Below, piece by piece: positions 21,198 through 29,166 of a DNA stretch of 36,561 bases. The notes beneath the pieces are model-generated. The model had not been told where the DNA came from and made no database searches. It worked only from the letters and a program-made list of their open reading frames with translations. Each line of letters begins with the position of its first letter. Position 1 is the stretch's first letter. The stretch comes from Oscillospiraceae bacterium. Its GTDB lineage: Bacteria; Bacillota; Clostridia; Oscillospirales; Oscillospiraceae. Made by a program: the position numbers and the translations under genes. The DNA lies in contig JAFRQP010000028.1 in the NCBI GenBank assembly GCA_017428565.1, positions 1-36,561 of the forward strand. The letters are read 5' to 3'.

Positions 21198-21229
21198 AAA
21201 AACGCAGACCCCCGGGGGTCTGCGTTTTT
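21198..21229. terminator. Terminator of the metNIQ operon
   Basis: AAAAACGCAGACCC and GGGTCTGCGTTTTT (14 bp) around CCGG; A and T runs let it work in both directions. Confidence 0.93.
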
Positions 21230-21251
21230 GCAGGCATTCGCGTCTGTCGGA

Positions 21252-22100
21252 TCAGAAGATGGGGACCACGGCGCCGCCGTAGTTCTCGTTGATGTAGTCC
21301 CGCACCTGGTCGGACTGGAGGGCTTTCAGCAGCGCCTGGATGGCGGGGTCGTTCTCCCGGCCGGCCTTCACGCCCAGAAGGTTGGCGTAGGTCTGGGCCG
21401 CGTCGCCGGAGGCATCCTCCACGGCCAGGGCGTCCTCCGCGGCGTTCAGTCCGGCGGCCAGGGCGAAGTTGCCGTTGATCACCGCCAGATCCACATCCGG
21501 CAGGGAGCGGGCCAGCTGGGCGGCGTCCATCTCGGTGATCTTCAGATTCTTCGGATTCTCGGCAATATCATAGACCGTGGCGTTGGAGGAGGCGTTGATG
21601 CCGTCGGCCAGCTTGATCAGCCCCTCCTGCTGCAGCAGGAGCAGGGCGCGGGTCTCGTTGGAGCCGTCGTTGGGGATGATGATCTCGGCCCCGTCGGGCA
21701 GCTCCTCCAGAGAGGCGGTCTTGCCGGCGTAGATGCCGAAGGGCTCATAGTGGATCAGGCCCACAGAGACGATCTGGGTGCCGTTTTCGGCGTTGAAGCT
21801 CTCCAGATAGGGGCTGTGCTGGAAGTAGTTGGCGTCCAGCTCGCCGCTGTCCACCACCAGGTTGGGCTGCACATAGTCGTCGTACTCCACGATCTCCAGC
21901 TCGTAGCCCTCCTGGGCCAGGATCTCGGCGGCCACGGCCAGGATCTCGGCATGGGGGGTGGGAGAGGCGGCCACCCGGATCTTCACGGGCTGGGCGTTCT
22001 CGGTGTTTTCGGTCTTGCCGGTTTCGGCGGCGCCGCCGCAGGCGCACAGCAGCGCCAGGACCAGCAGCAGGGAGAGGATGAGGGTGCATTTCTTTTTCAT
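21252..22100 (-). CDS. metQ: Methionine-binding lipoprotein MetQ (NlpA family)
   Basis: A 282-residue substrate-binding lipoprotein of the methionine importer. A signal peptide ends in LLCACGG, giving a lipidated Cys. The NlpA family core follows: KIRVAASPTPHAEIL, YDDYVQPNLVVDSGELDANYFQHSPYLESFN, the LIHYEPFGIYAGK segment and IIIPNDGSNETRALLLLQQEGLI. The residues ITEMDAAQLARSLPDVDLAVINGNFALAAGL complete the second lobe. It captures D/L-methionine outside and delivers it to MetI. AAGGAGCC before the ATG fixes the start. It is the last gene of metN-metI-metQ, 54 bp after metI, and is controlled with them by the Met T-box. Confidence 0.93.
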   Translation of the reverse strand: MKKKCTLILSLLLVLALLCACGGAAETGKTENTENAQPVKIRVAASPTPHAEILAVAAEILAQEGYELEIVEYDDYVQPNLVVDSGELDANYFQHSPYLESFNAENGTQIVSVGLIHYEPFGIYAGKTASLEELPDGAEIIIPNDGSNETRALLLLQQEGLIKLADGINASSNATVYDIAENPKNLKITEMDAAQLARSLPDVDLAVINGNFALAAGLNAAEDALAVEDASGDAAQTYANLLGVKAGRENDPAIQALLKALQSDQVRDYINENYGGAVVPIF

Positions 22101-22154
22101 GTTGTTCAGGCTCCTTTATTTGTTGTTTTTTTGTTGTTTTGGTTCAAAATCGCC

Positions 22155-22844
22155 TCAGCGGATGCGTTTGTCCGCTTTCTTGACCAGCACGTTGCCCGCG
22201 CTCTGGAACAGCTGCACCAGGATCACCAGCAGGATCACCGCGAAGTACATGACCAGAGGCTTGTAGCGGTTGTAGCCGTAGTTCACGGCGATGCGGCCGA
22301 TGCCGCCGCCGCCCACCGCGCCGGACATGGCGCCGTAGCCGAAGATGGTGATGAGCGCCACCATGAAATTGGCGATCAGGGCGGGGCGCGCCTCCGGGAT
22401 CAGGACCTTCCAGATGATCTGGAAGGTGCTGGCGCCCATGGACTGGGCCGCCTCCACCACCCCCGGGTCCACCTCCCGGATGGAGGTCTCCACCAGCCTC
22501 GCCACAAAGGGGAAGGCCGCCACCACCAGGGGGACCAGGATGGCCCGGGTGCCCACCGTGGTGCCCACCAGCGCCCGGGAGAGGGGCAGCACCACGATCA
22601 GCAGGATCAGGAAGGGCACGGAGCGCAGGATGTTGATGATAAAGTGCAGCAGCTTCATGAGCCAGCGCGGCAGCGGGCGGATGCCCTTCTCGTCCCCCGT
22701 CACCAGCAGGATGCCCAGGGGCAGCCCGATGACGAAGGCCAGGATCGTGGGCACGAAGGTCATCAAAAGCGTTTCCCCCAGCGCCTGCAGTAGGCCCTGG
22801 CTGATGATCTTTTGCAGCAGCTCCAGTTCACCCTCAGAAAACAT
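22155..22844 (-). CDS. metI: Methionine ABC transporter permease MetI
   Basis: A 229-residue ABC permease with five predicted membrane helices (about 20-45, 65-90, 95-115, 155-178 and 197-218). The EAA coupling loop is visible as VEAAQSMGASTFQIIWKVLIPEARPALIANF. LRSVPFLILLIVVLPL and GAVGGGGIGRIAVNYGYNRY are characteristic of MetI. It forms a homodimer in the membrane and couples with the MetN ATPase. Its ATG overlaps the metN stop by 11 nt (ATGTTTTCTGA) with GGAGGTGACGGATT inside metN, which points to translational coupling. Confidence 0.94.
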   Translation of the reverse strand: MFSEGELELLQKIISQGLLQALGETLLMTFVPTILAFVIGLPLGILLVTGDEKGIRPLPRWLMKLLHFIINILRSVPFLILLIVVLPLSRALVGTTVGTRAILVPLVVAAFPFVARLVETSIREVDPGVVEAAQSMGASTFQIIWKVLIPEARPALIANFMVALITIFGYGAMSGAVGGGGIGRIAVNYGYNRYKPLVMYFAVILLVILVQLFQSAGNVLVKKADKRIR

Positions 22845-23838
22845 AATCCGTCACCTCCTCCACCGTCAGACCGGGGATCTCCCGCAGATACAGCAGGGCT
22901 CTTGCCGCCTCCGTCTCGTCCTGGGGCAGGCCGAGGACCATGCTGCCGAAGGTCTTGCCGCCGATGGCGTGGGTGTCGGCGGAGAGGATGTTCAGCAGGA
23001 TCCCCTGCCGGGCGGCCAGGCTCGCCACGATGGGCTCCGTGGCGGCGGCCCCGTCGAAAACCAGGCGCACCAGGCGGTTTTCCGGCAGCACGTGGATCTT
23101 CTCCCCCTCCGGCAGCACCAGTCTCCGTCCCGCCTCGGAGCGGGGATTGGAGAAGACCTCCGACACGGGGCCGGTCTCCTGAATCTCGCCCCCGTCCAGA
23201 ATGGCCACCCGGCTGCAGATCTGCTCCACCACCCGCATCTCGTGGGTGATGATCACCAGGGTGACGCCCAGCTCCCGGTTCAGCTTCCGCAGCAGCTCCA
23301 GGATGGCCCGGGTGGTCTTGGGGTCCAGGGCCGAGGTGGCCTCGTCGCAGAGCAGCACTCTGGGCTCGCTGGCCAGGGCCCGGGCGATGGCCACCCGCTG
23401 CTTCGGCCCGCCGGAGAGCTGCACCGGATAGGCGCCGGCCTTGTCCGGCAGCTCCACCAGCTCCAGCAGCTCCAGGGCGCGCCGGCGGGCCTCCGCCCGC
23501 TTCACGCCGGCCAGCTCCAGGGGGAAGCAGACGTTTTCCAGCGCCGTGCGCTGCATCAGCAGGTGAAAGCCCTGGAAGATCATGCCGATGGATTTGCGCG
23601 CCTTGCGCAGCTCCCGGGAAGAGAGGGCGGTGAGATCCCGCCCGTCCACCAGGATATGCCCCTCCGTTGGCCGCTCCAGCAGATTGATGCAGCGCACCAG
23701 GGTGCTCTTGCCTGCCCCGGACAGGCCGATGATGCCGAAGACGTCTCCGTCCTCGATGCGCAGAGAGATGTCCTTCAGCGCCTCCACCTGCCCGTCGGCG
23801 GTGGAAAAGGTCTTGGACAGCTTTACCAGTTCGATCAT
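22834..23838 (-). CDS. metN: Methionine ABC transporter ATPase MetN
   Basis: A 334-residue ATPase of the D/L-methionine importer. Walker A GLSGAGKST is at 38-46, the Q-loop IFQGFHLL at 87-94, Walker B VLLCDEATSALD at 161-172 and switch His199. The C-terminal NIL/ACT domain (about 265-334: VRLVFDGAAATEPIVASL and TFGSMVLGLPQDE) binds methionine and causes trans-inhibition. The ABC signature reads LSGGPKQR (141-148) instead of the usual LSGGQKQR: a CAG to CCG change puts Pro at 145. The ATG at 23836-23838 follows GGAGTAAATCT and comes right after the T-box terminator; a longer open frame through the T-box is not coding. Confidence 0.94.
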   Translation of the reverse strand: MIELVKLSKTFSTADGQVEALKDISLRIEDGDVFGIIGLSGAGKSTLVRCINLLERPTEGHILVDGRDLTALSSRELRKARKSIGMIFQGFHLLMQRTALENVCFPLELAGVKRAEARRRALELLELVELPDKAGAYPVQLSGGPKQRVAIARALASEPRVLLCDEATSALDPKTTRAILELLRKLNRELGVTLVIITHEMRVVEQICSRVAILDGGEIQETGPVSEVFSNPRSEAGRRLVLPEGEKIHVLPENRLVRLVFDGAAATEPIVASLAARQGILLNILSADTHAIGGKTFGSMVLGLPQDETEAARALLYLREIPGLTVEEVTDYVF

Positions 23839-23841
23839 AGA

Positions 23842-24133
23842 TTTACTCCAACAAAAAACCGCCCTTACAAAAACCTGTAAGGGCGGGATAAAAATCTCGC
23901 GGTACCACCTTGCTTCGCGTCCTGCTCGCGCAGGGCGCCTTTGAGCGTTCCAACAAACGCATCCTCTGTAACGGGAGTACCCGTCGGGCGCTTGCCGTGC
24001 CGGTTCACGCCCGCAGCTCCGAGACCATGTTCTCCCGTCTTCCTTCTGTTCCCTCTCAGCTCCCGGAACTCTCTGTAAAGATCTCCGACGGGGTACTCTT
24101 CTCTTCAATGCCGCTTTATTTCGCTATGGAATT
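23842..24133 (-). promoter_or_regulatory. Methionine T-box leader of metNIQ
   Basis: The minus-strand leader contains the T-box sequence AAGGTGGTACCGCG (complement of 23898-23911), the site that pairs with the free NCCA end of uncharged tRNA. A terminator follows: CCGCCCTTACA (23859-23869) with TGTAAGGGCGG (23876-23886) and a T-run before the metN start. An AUG specifier is seen in GAGAACATGGTCTC (complement; ATG at 24026-24028), matching tRNA-Met. Uncharged tRNA-Met is expected to stabilise the antiterminator and switch on methionine uptake. The specifier position within stem I is judged by eye. Confidence 0.93.
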
Positions 24134-24139
24134 GTCCCG

Positions 24140-24168
24140 ATGATACACCCGCGCCCCTCTCTTGTCAA
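24140..24168 (-). promoter_or_regulatory. Promoter of the T-box-metNIQ transcript
   Basis: Perfect TTGACA (24163-24168), a 17-bp spacer and TATCAT (24140-24145) on the minus strand. Confidence 0.85.
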
Positions 24169-24246
24169 GGGGCGGGGGAAAACTTCGGTCTTCCGACAAA
24201 AGATCGGCGCGCGGGGAGAAAAACTTTGTGAAAAACGCAAAAAAGA

Positions 24247-24287
24247 AAACGGCCCGTCCCTCCGGGAGGAGGAACGGGCGTTTTTCT
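24247..24287 (-). terminator. Terminator of acpP and the rpmH-jag-acpP block
   Basis: AACGGCCCGTCCC pairs with GGAACGGGCGTT (imperfect, one mismatch and a TCC/GGA inner stem), with A-rich DNA before and TTTTT after. It is downstream of acpP on the minus strand. Confidence 0.75.
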
Positions 24288-24297
24288 CGGTAAAGAC

Positions 24298-24525
24298 TTA
24301 CTGCAGCTTCTCCAGATACTCCACGATGCGGCGCACCGTGTAGAGCTGGGCGGCGTCCTCGTCGGAAATGGCGATGCCGAACTCGTCCTCCAGGGACATG
24401 ATCAGCTCCACCACGTCCAGGGAATCGGCGCCGATGTCGTCGATCAGATTGGTGTCCATGGTGATGGTCTGGGGATCCATCTCGAACTGCTTGGCCAGGG
24501 CTTCCTGCACTTTTTCAAAAAACAT
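24298..24525 (-). CDS. acpP: Acyl carrier protein
   Basis: A 75-residue acidic four-helix acyl carrier protein. GADSLDVVEL (32-41) has the phosphopantetheine attachment Ser35. Helix 2 and 3 follow as LIMSLEDEFGIAISDEDA. It carries growing acyl chains for fatty-acid synthesis in the cytoplasm. The start is taken at 24523-24525 because GGGAGGA lies 7 nt before it; two other ATGs upstream (24531 and 24540) overlap the Shine-Dalgarno site. In Firmicutes acpP is normally in the plsX-fabD-fabG-acpP-rnc region; here it follows jag with only 43 bp between and no fab gene nearby. Confidence 0.93.
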   Translation of the reverse strand: MFFEKVQEALAKQFEMDPQTITMDTNLIDDIGADSLDVVELIMSLEDEFGIAISDEDAAQLYTVRRIVEYLEKLQ

Positions 24526-24568
24526 GTTCATTCCTCCCATGTGCTGTGCACATAAAGTGATGTGTTCC

Positions 24569-25411
24569 TCAGGCCCACTCGCGGCTCTGGGGCTTGTTGG
24601 TCTTGGGGGTCTCGGGCTTGACGTAGGAGACCACCACGCGGCGGTTGGGCTCCACGCCGGTGGAGCTGGTGGTGACGCCCTCTACGTTCTGCAGGGCGGT
24701 GTGGATCACATGGCGCTCATAGCTGTTCATGGGCTCGAAGGCCATGCTGCGCTTGTACTTGAGCACCTTCTCGGCCATCTTCTGGGCGGAGTGGGTCAGG
24801 GAGTCCTCCCGCTTGCTGCGGTAGCCCTCGGCGTCCACGCTGATGTGCATGTGCTTGTCGTTGCCCTTGTTGACGGCGTAGTTGGTCAGATGCTGGATGG
24901 CGTCCAGGGTCTCGCCCCGGCGGCCGATGATGGCGCCCATGCTGTCGCCGGCCAGGTTCACGCCGATGCCGCCGTTCTCTCTGCGGCGGATCTCGATGCG
25001 AGCCTTGACGCCCATGTGCTCCAGGAGCCCGGCCAGGAAGGCGCGGACCTCGGCAAACTCCGCCTCCTCATCCGCGGGGGCGGCGGGGGCGGGCGCGGGG
25101 GCCGGCTTCTCGGGCTTTGCGGGCTTTTCGGGCTTGGGGGCGGGGGCGGGTTTCTCCGCCTTGGGAGCGGGGGCTGGCTTCTCCGCCTTGGGAGCGGGCT
25201 TTTCCTCCTTCACGGGGGCGGGGGCGGGCTCGTCCGGCACCTGGTAGCCCACGCGCACCTTGGCGGGCGCGGCGCCGAAGCCCAGGAAACCGGTCTTGGG
25301 CAGCTGCAGGACCTCCACCGTCACGTCCTCGCGCTCCAGATGGAGCTCCGCAAGGGCCGCGGCGATGGCGTCGTCGGTGGTCCGCCCGGTCTTTTCAATA
25401 TACTTTTCCAT
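24569..25411 (-). CDS. jag: RNA-binding protein Jag/KhpB
   Basis: A 280-residue single-stranded nucleic-acid binding protein with the usual Jag order. A Jag-N domain (1-55: MEKYIEKTGRTTDDAIAAAL and KTGFLGFG) is followed by a long Ala/Pro/Lys linker (about 62-115) of repeats like KAEKPAPAP. A KH domain has GAIIGRRGETLDAIQHLTNY (near 160-180), and an R3H domain at the C-terminus reads MNSYERHVIHTALQN...NRRVVVSY in short pieces. In Firmicutes KhpB works with KhpA in post-transcriptional control and cell division. It is 15 nt downstream of yidC and translationally linked. The linker is longer and more repetitive than in Bacillus SpoIIIJ-associated Jag. Confidence 0.93.
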   Translation of the reverse strand: MEKYIEKTGRTTDDAIAAALAELHLEREDVTVEVLQLPKTGFLGFGAAPAKVRVGYQVPDEPAPAPVKEEKPAPKAEKPAPAPKAEKPAPAPKPEKPAKPEKPAPAPAPAAPADEEAEFAEVRAFLAGLLEHMGVKARIEIRRRENGGIGVNLAGDSMGAIIGRRGETLDAIQHLTNYAVNKGNDKHMHISVDAEGYRSKREDSLTHSAQKMAEKVLKYKRSMAFEPMNSYERHVIHTALQNVEGVTTSSTGVEPNRRVVVSYVKPETPKTNKPQSREWA

Positions 25412-25426
25412 GAACTCGTGCTCTCC

Positions 25427-26713
25427 TTATTCCTCTTCGTTGACAGAGGGGATGATCTCCTCCTCCACGCTCTCGTCGATGGAGGCGGCGCCCTCAGACT
25501 CCAGAGCCGCGGCCAGGGTGGCTTCCTCGGCGTGCTCCGGGTTCTCATAGCGATCCGGCACATAGGCGCGGCCGCGGGCATAGCGGCGATTGCCCACCTG
25601 GGAGGCGGGCTGCTCGTTCTCCTTGATGCCAAGGCGCTCCCGCCGGGCGGCGCGCTCCGCCTTCTCGGCGGCGGCTCTGCGCTCGGCGTTCTTCTGCTTC
25701 TCGCCGGCCTGGAGCTTCTTCTTGCTGGTGTTGGTGTTGACCTCGGTCTTGCCCTCGGCCTTCAGGCGCTCGGTCTCCTCCCGCTTGGCCTCCAGCTCCT
25801 TCTCCCGCTCGCTGCGGGCGGCCAAACGCTCCGCGTCCTCCCGATCCAGGACCTTCTTGTAATGCTTGGTGAGCAGGAAGTCGCGGATCATGGCGAAGAG
25901 GCTGTTGGCGATCCAGTAAATACCCATGGCGGCGGGCATCATGAAGCAGAACAGGATGCTCATCAGGGGCATCATGATGTTCATGCTCTTGGTCATGCCC
26001 TGGGCCTGGGGATCCTGGACGTTGGCGTTGGCGGCGCTGGACACCTTCATGCTCAGCCAGGACAGGCCCGCGGAGACGAAGGGGATGAGGAACAGGCCGA
26101 TGGCCGCCCAGGTCCAGGGCCAGGCGAAGATGGACGTGGGGCTGGGCTGCTGGCCCAGGTTCAGACCCAGGAAGCGCAGGTTCACGTCCATGACCTTGTC
26201 CCAGCCCTCCACGCTGCCGCTGAAGGCCGCGTTGACCGCGTCCCAGTTCTCGTGGGTCAGGTGGGTCAGGGCGATTTCCTTATAGGCCTCGGAGGCGCCG
26301 GAAAAGGCGGGATTGTCGGCAAAATACTCGCTCAGCTTGGTGACGACCTCCGCAGGAGCGCGCATCATGCTGGTGATGGGCGCGCGGATGATCCGGTACA
26401 GCGGGATCAGCAGGATGATGGGCAGAAGGGACCAGAGGCAGCCGCCGGTGGGGCTGGCGCCCTCTTCCTGGTAGAGCTTCTGCATCTCCTGCCGCAGCTT
26501 CTGGGGGTTGCCCTCGTGCCGGCGCTGGATCTCCTTCAGCTTGGGCTGCAGGCGGGTGGTGCGCATCATGCCCCGCTTGCTCTTGGCCATGAAGGGGGTC
26601 AGGACCAGGTTCACCACAAGGCTGAAGAGGAGCAGCGACAGGCCGTAGCTCCCGGTCAGATTCAGAAAGCTGCGCATCAGCCATGCGAAGGGCCAAATGA
26701 TATACTCAAACAT
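25427..26713 (-). CDS. yidC: Membrane protein insertase YidC/SpoIIIJ/OxaA
   Basis: A 428-residue insertase. The first helix (about 21-41: GSYGLSLLLFSLVVNLVLTPFMAKS) precedes the cytoplasmic hairpin RTTRLQPKLKEIQRRHEGNPQKLRQEMQKLYQEEGASPTGG. The conserved PLYRIIRAPI segment starts helix 2. An insertion of about 85 residues before WPWTWAAIGLFLIPFV is larger than in Bacillus homologues. The last helices include MNIMMPLMSILFCFMMPAAMGIYWIANSLF. The C-terminal 130 residues are highly charged and Lys/Arg/Glu-rich, fit for ribosome contact, and end acidic. It lacks a clear lipobox at the start. It is 15 nt downstream of yidD. Confidence 0.94.
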   Translation of the reverse strand: MFEYIIWPFAWLMRSFLNLTGSYGLSLLLFSLVVNLVLTPFMAKSKRGMMRTTRLQPKLKEIQRRHEGNPQKLRQEMQKLYQEEGASPTGGCLWSLLPIILLIPLYRIIRAPITSMMRAPAEVVTKLSEYFADNPAFSGASEAYKEIALTHLTHENWDAVNAAFSGSVEGWDKVMDVNLRFLGLNLGQQPSPTSIFAWPWTWAAIGLFLIPFVSAGLSWLSMKVSSAANANVQDPQAQGMTKSMNIMMPLMSILFCFMMPAAMGIYWIANSLFAMIRDFLLTKHYKKVLDREDAERLAARSEREKELEAKREETERLKAEGKTEVNTNTSKKKLQAGEKQKNAERRAAAEKAERAARRERLGIKENEQPASQVGNRRYARGRAYVPDRYENPEHAEEATLAAALESEGAASIDESVEEEIIPSVNEEE

Positions 26714-26728
26714 GGTTCCGTCTCCTTT

Positions 26729-26947
26729 TTACGGTACAGGGTCATAGTAGCCGCGCCTTCCCTTGTAAAAGGGATGGCAGCAGCTCAGGCGCCGCAGGGC
26801 CAGCCAGCCGCCCTTGAGGGCGCCGTACTTTTCAATGGCCTGAAGCGCGTATTGGGAGCAGGTGGGGCGAAAACGGCAGCAGGGCGGGCGCCCCGGAGAG
26901 ATATACTTCTGATAGAAGCGGATCATGGCGAGGAAGAGCGTTTTCAT
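26729..26947 (-). CDS. yidD: Membrane protein insertion efficiency factor YidD
   Basis: A 72-residue protein of the YidD family. The signature [21 protein letters not shown] and LSCCHPF are complete, with four conserved Cys (29-30 and 60-61 region) plus CS. An amphipathic N-terminus ([19 protein letters not shown]) associates with the membrane, near YidC. It overlaps the rnpA stop by 4 nt (ATGA), and yidC follows 15 nt later, as in other Firmicutes. Confidence 0.95.
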   Translation of the reverse strand: MKTLFLAMIRFYQKYISPGRPPCCRFRPTCSQYALQAIEKYGALKGGWLALRRLSCCHPFYKGRRGYYDPVP

Positions 26948-27294
26948 TCCTCCGCCTCCTTTTCCAGCAGCGAAAGCTTTTCGCAGCTTGCGAGGAAGGC
27001 GGCCTGAAGCCTGGGCCAGGGGGCCTCGGCGCAGCGGGCGCGGGCCACCAGCACGATGTCCCAGCCCTGCTTGAGCCGGGGGCTGTTGAGGCGCACGGTC
27101 TCCCGCAGGCGGCGGCGGATCCGGTTGCGGAGCACCGCGTGGCCAAGCTTTACCGACACGGTGTAGCCCAGCCGGTTCTCCCCCATCCGGTTTCGCCGGC
27201 AGTAGAGCACCATATAGGGGTTCGCCGCGCTTTTTCCCTTGGCGTAGAGCCGTCTGAAATCGCTGTTCTTTTTTAGCGTAACGCGACTCTTCAA
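26944..27294 (-). CDS. rnpA: Ribonuclease P protein component
   Basis: A 116-residue basic RNase P protein. The [20 protein letters not shown] segment and the RNR motif [16 protein letters not shown] are typical. It assists the RNase P RNA in 5' maturation of tRNA. It lies between rpmH (100 bp upstream) and yidD (4-nt overlap). Two Cys in the C-terminal helix (ARCAEAPW and ASCEKL) are unusual but harmless. The RNase P RNA gene (rnpB) is not in the window. Confidence 0.95.
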   Translation of the reverse strand: MKSRVTLKKNSDFRRLYAKGKSAANPYMVLYCRRNRMGENRLGYTVSVKLGHAVLRNRIRRRLRETVRLNSPRLKQGWDIVLVARARCAEAPWPRLQAAFLASCEKLSLLEKEAEE

Positions 27295-27394
27295 GTCATT
27301 TCTCCTGAACGCACCTTAAGGGCGGATCGCTCCGCCCTGAAAAAATGTTCGTTTTTGCCCTTCGGTCGGACCCTGCTCACGGGCTTGCGTGGGA

Positions 27395-27529
27395 TCAGTA
27401 GCTGAGCTTGGCTCTGCCCTTGGCTCTGCGGCGGGCGAGGACCTTGCGGCCGTTGGCGGTCTTCATTCTCTTGAGAAAACCGTGCTCTTTCTTGCGCTGG
27501 CGCTTCTTGGGCTGGTAGGTACGAAGCAT
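27395..27529 (-). CDS. rpmH: 50S ribosomal protein L34
   Basis: A 44-residue protein read directly: it starts [20 protein letters not shown], continues [19 protein letters not shown] and ends AKLSY, the full L34 signature. The ATG is at 27527-27529 and the TGA at 27395-27397. Its usual Bacillus counterpart begins MKRTFQP. It is transcribed from a perfect promoter at 27661-27690 with a leader of ~125 nt carrying a CGACGG/CCGTCG hairpin. It heads rpmH-rnpA-yidD-yidC-jag. Confidence 0.97.
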   Translation of the reverse strand: MLRTYQPKKRQRKKEHGFLKRMKTANGRKVLARRRAKGRAKLSY

Positions 27530-27660
27530 GTTCTGCACTCCTTTCCGGATATTTTTTTGGCCTGGCCGCTCGGCGGCGGACAGGTCTACTCAACATCGCG
27601 CCCCTTGGGGGACGCGAAGCAGTTGACAAAAGCAGGCGACGGACATGCCGTCGATTGGCC

Positions 27661-27690
27661 ATTATAGCGGAAGAAAGCCCGGTCTGTCAA
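27661..27690 (-). promoter_or_regulatory. Promoter of the rpmH operon
   Basis: TTGACA (27685-27690), an 18-bp spacer and TATAAT (27661-27666), both boxes perfect. Confidence 0.9.
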
Positions 27691-27713
27691 CATAAATTTC
27701 CCTCTTCACGCAT

Positions 27714-27744
27714 CTTGGGGCCCCCGGAACCGGGGACCCCAAGG
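27714..27744 (-). terminator. Terminator-like hairpin after the aminotransferase gene
   Basis: CTTGGGG pairs with CCCCAAG and CCCCGG with CCGGGG around AA, with one mismatch. There is no clear T-run, so it is weak support for termination. Confidence 0.55.
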
Positions 27745-27768
27745 ACTAGTATGCTTTTGGGCGCGTTC

Positions 27769-28959
27769 TCAGCGGGCGTTGTACTTCTGGATGGCGATGG
27801 CCAGGACCTCCATGGCCCGCTCCAGCTTCTCCCGCTCCAGCACGTAGGCCATGCGCACCTCGTTGACGCCCTTGCCGGGCGTGGCGTAGAAGGCGCGGCC
27901 GGCGGCGAACATGAGGGTGTCGCCATGGTCGTCGAATTCGGTGAGCAGCCACTGCTGGAACTTCTCCGCATCGTCCACGGGCAGGGCGGCCATCACGTAG
28001 AAGGCGCCCTGGGGCACCTCGCAGACCACGCCGGGGATCTTCCGCAGGCCGCGGATCATGGTGTCCCGCCGGGCCATGTATTCCTCGCGCATGTCGTCGA
28101 AGTAGCTCTTGCTGAAGGAGTAGAGAGAAGCGGCGGCCAGCTGGTCCACGGTGGGGCTGGAGAGGCGCATCTGGCTCCATTTCAGACAGTGGGCCAGCAG
28201 CTCCCGGTTCCGGGAGATCAGCGCGCCCACCCGTGCGCCGCAGGCGGAGAAGCGCTTGGACACCGAGTCGATGACGATGACCTTGTCCTCATAGCCCTCG
28301 AACTGCAGGGCGCTCATGAGACGCTCCCCGTTGTACACGAACTCCCGGTACACCTCGTCGCAAATGAGGAAAAGGCCGTGCTCCTTGGCGATGTCCAGCA
28401 TCAGCTTCAGCTCCTCACGGTTGATGACGCAGCCGGTGGGGTTGCCGGGATTGGTGATCATGATGGCGCGGGTATGCTCGTTGATGCAGGCCTCCACCCG
28501 CTCCCGCTCCGCGTAGCGGTAGCCCTCCTCCGGGCAGGTGGTGATGGGCCGGACCCGGGCGCCGGTCAGATTGGTCATGGTGGCGTAGTTGGGATAGAAG
28601 GGCTCGGGGATCACGATCTCGTCCCCCTCGTCCAGAATGGCGGAGAGCGCCATCTGCAGCGCCTCGCTGCCGCCGGTGGTGCCCAGCAGCTGCTCCCGGC
28701 TCAGATCCACGCCCAGGCCGTGGTAATAGTGGATCACCGCATCCAGATACTCCGGCAGGCCGTTGGAGGGAGAATAGCTCAGCACCGGCTGGTGGAAGTT
28801 CCGCAGCCGCTCCCAGAAGCTGTCGGGCGTGGGCAGATCGGGCTGGCCGATGTTCAGGCGGAAAATATGCAGTCCCCGCTCGTCGGCCCGCTCGGCCACG
28901 GCGGCGAACTTGCGCATGGGAGAAAGACTGCACCGTTCGATCTTGGACGAAAACTTCAT
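27769..28959 (-). CDS. Class I/II pyridoxal-phosphate aminotransferase
   Basis: A 396-residue fold-type I aminotransferase. It has NIGQPDLPTP (36-45), the TTGGSEALQ phosphate-cup motif (94-102), TNPGNPTGCV with Asn173, CDEVYREFVY with Asp201 and Tyr204, the PLP lysine Lys235 in DSVSKRFSACG and the C-terminal Arg in the NEVRMAYV segment. It matches the aspartate/aromatic/alanine-type group; the substrate cannot be fixed. The start at 28957-28959 follows GGAGGAGCAAGCG. It has its own promoter and is divergent from addB; rpmH follows on the same strand after a separate promoter. Confidence 0.9.
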   Translation of the reverse strand: MKFSSKIERCSLSPMRKFAAVAERADERGLHIFRLNIGQPDLPTPDSFWERLRNFHQPVLSYSPSNGLPEYLDAVIHYYHGLGVDLSREQLLGTTGGSEALQMALSAILDEGDEIVIPEPFYPNYATMTNLTGARVRPITTCPEEGYRYAERERVEACINEHTRAIMITNPGNPTGCVINREELKLMLDIAKEHGLFLICDEVYREFVYNGERLMSALQFEGYEDKVIVIDSVSKRFSACGARVGALISRNRELLAHCLKWSQMRLSSPTVDQLAAASLYSFSKSYFDDMREEYMARRDTMIRGLRKIPGVVCEVPQGAFYVMAALPVDDAEKFQQWLLTEFDDHGDTLMFAAGRAFYATPGKGVNEVRMAYVLEREKLERAMEVLAIAIQKYNAR

Positions 28960-29026
28960 CGCTTGCTCCTCCTTCTGCCTGCCGCTCCGGTTTTTTCTTT
29001 GATATACAGGATCAGCGGCAATTTTG

Positions 29027-29055
29027 AGCATATCACACTTTCCCGCTCCGCGCAA
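29027..29055 (-). promoter_or_regulatory. Promoter of the aminotransferase gene
   Basis: TTGCGC (29050-29055), a 17-bp spacer and TATGCT (29027-29032) on the minus strand. Confidence 0.6.
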
Positions 29056-29105
29056 GTCTCAGCCCCGGACCGGCGCAAGTTTTTCCCGCCGCCCCGGCCG
29101 CTCCC

Positions 29106-29134
29106 TTGCAAGGCTCCGTTTCATTTGGTAAAAT
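29106..29134 (+). promoter_or_regulatory. Promoter of addBA
   Basis: TTGCAA (29106-29111), a 17-bp spacer and TAAAAT (29129-29134), 32 bp before the addB ATG. Confidence 0.7.
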
Positions 29135-29166
29135 AGAGAGGAAGAAAACGAAAAGGAGGCGCGGGG

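Noticed and set aside
23839-24108. N-terminal extension of MetN through the T-box
   Set aside because: The T-box and its terminator are non-coding; the ATG at 23838 has a Shine-Dalgarno site.
24368-27007. Plus-strand frame opposite acpP, jag, yidC and yidD
   Set aside because: It covers four recognised minus-strand genes and has no motif.
27540-27768. Chromosome origin upstream of rpmH
   Set aside because: No cluster of TTATCCACA-type DnaA boxes and no dnaA; a normal promoter and terminator explain the gap.
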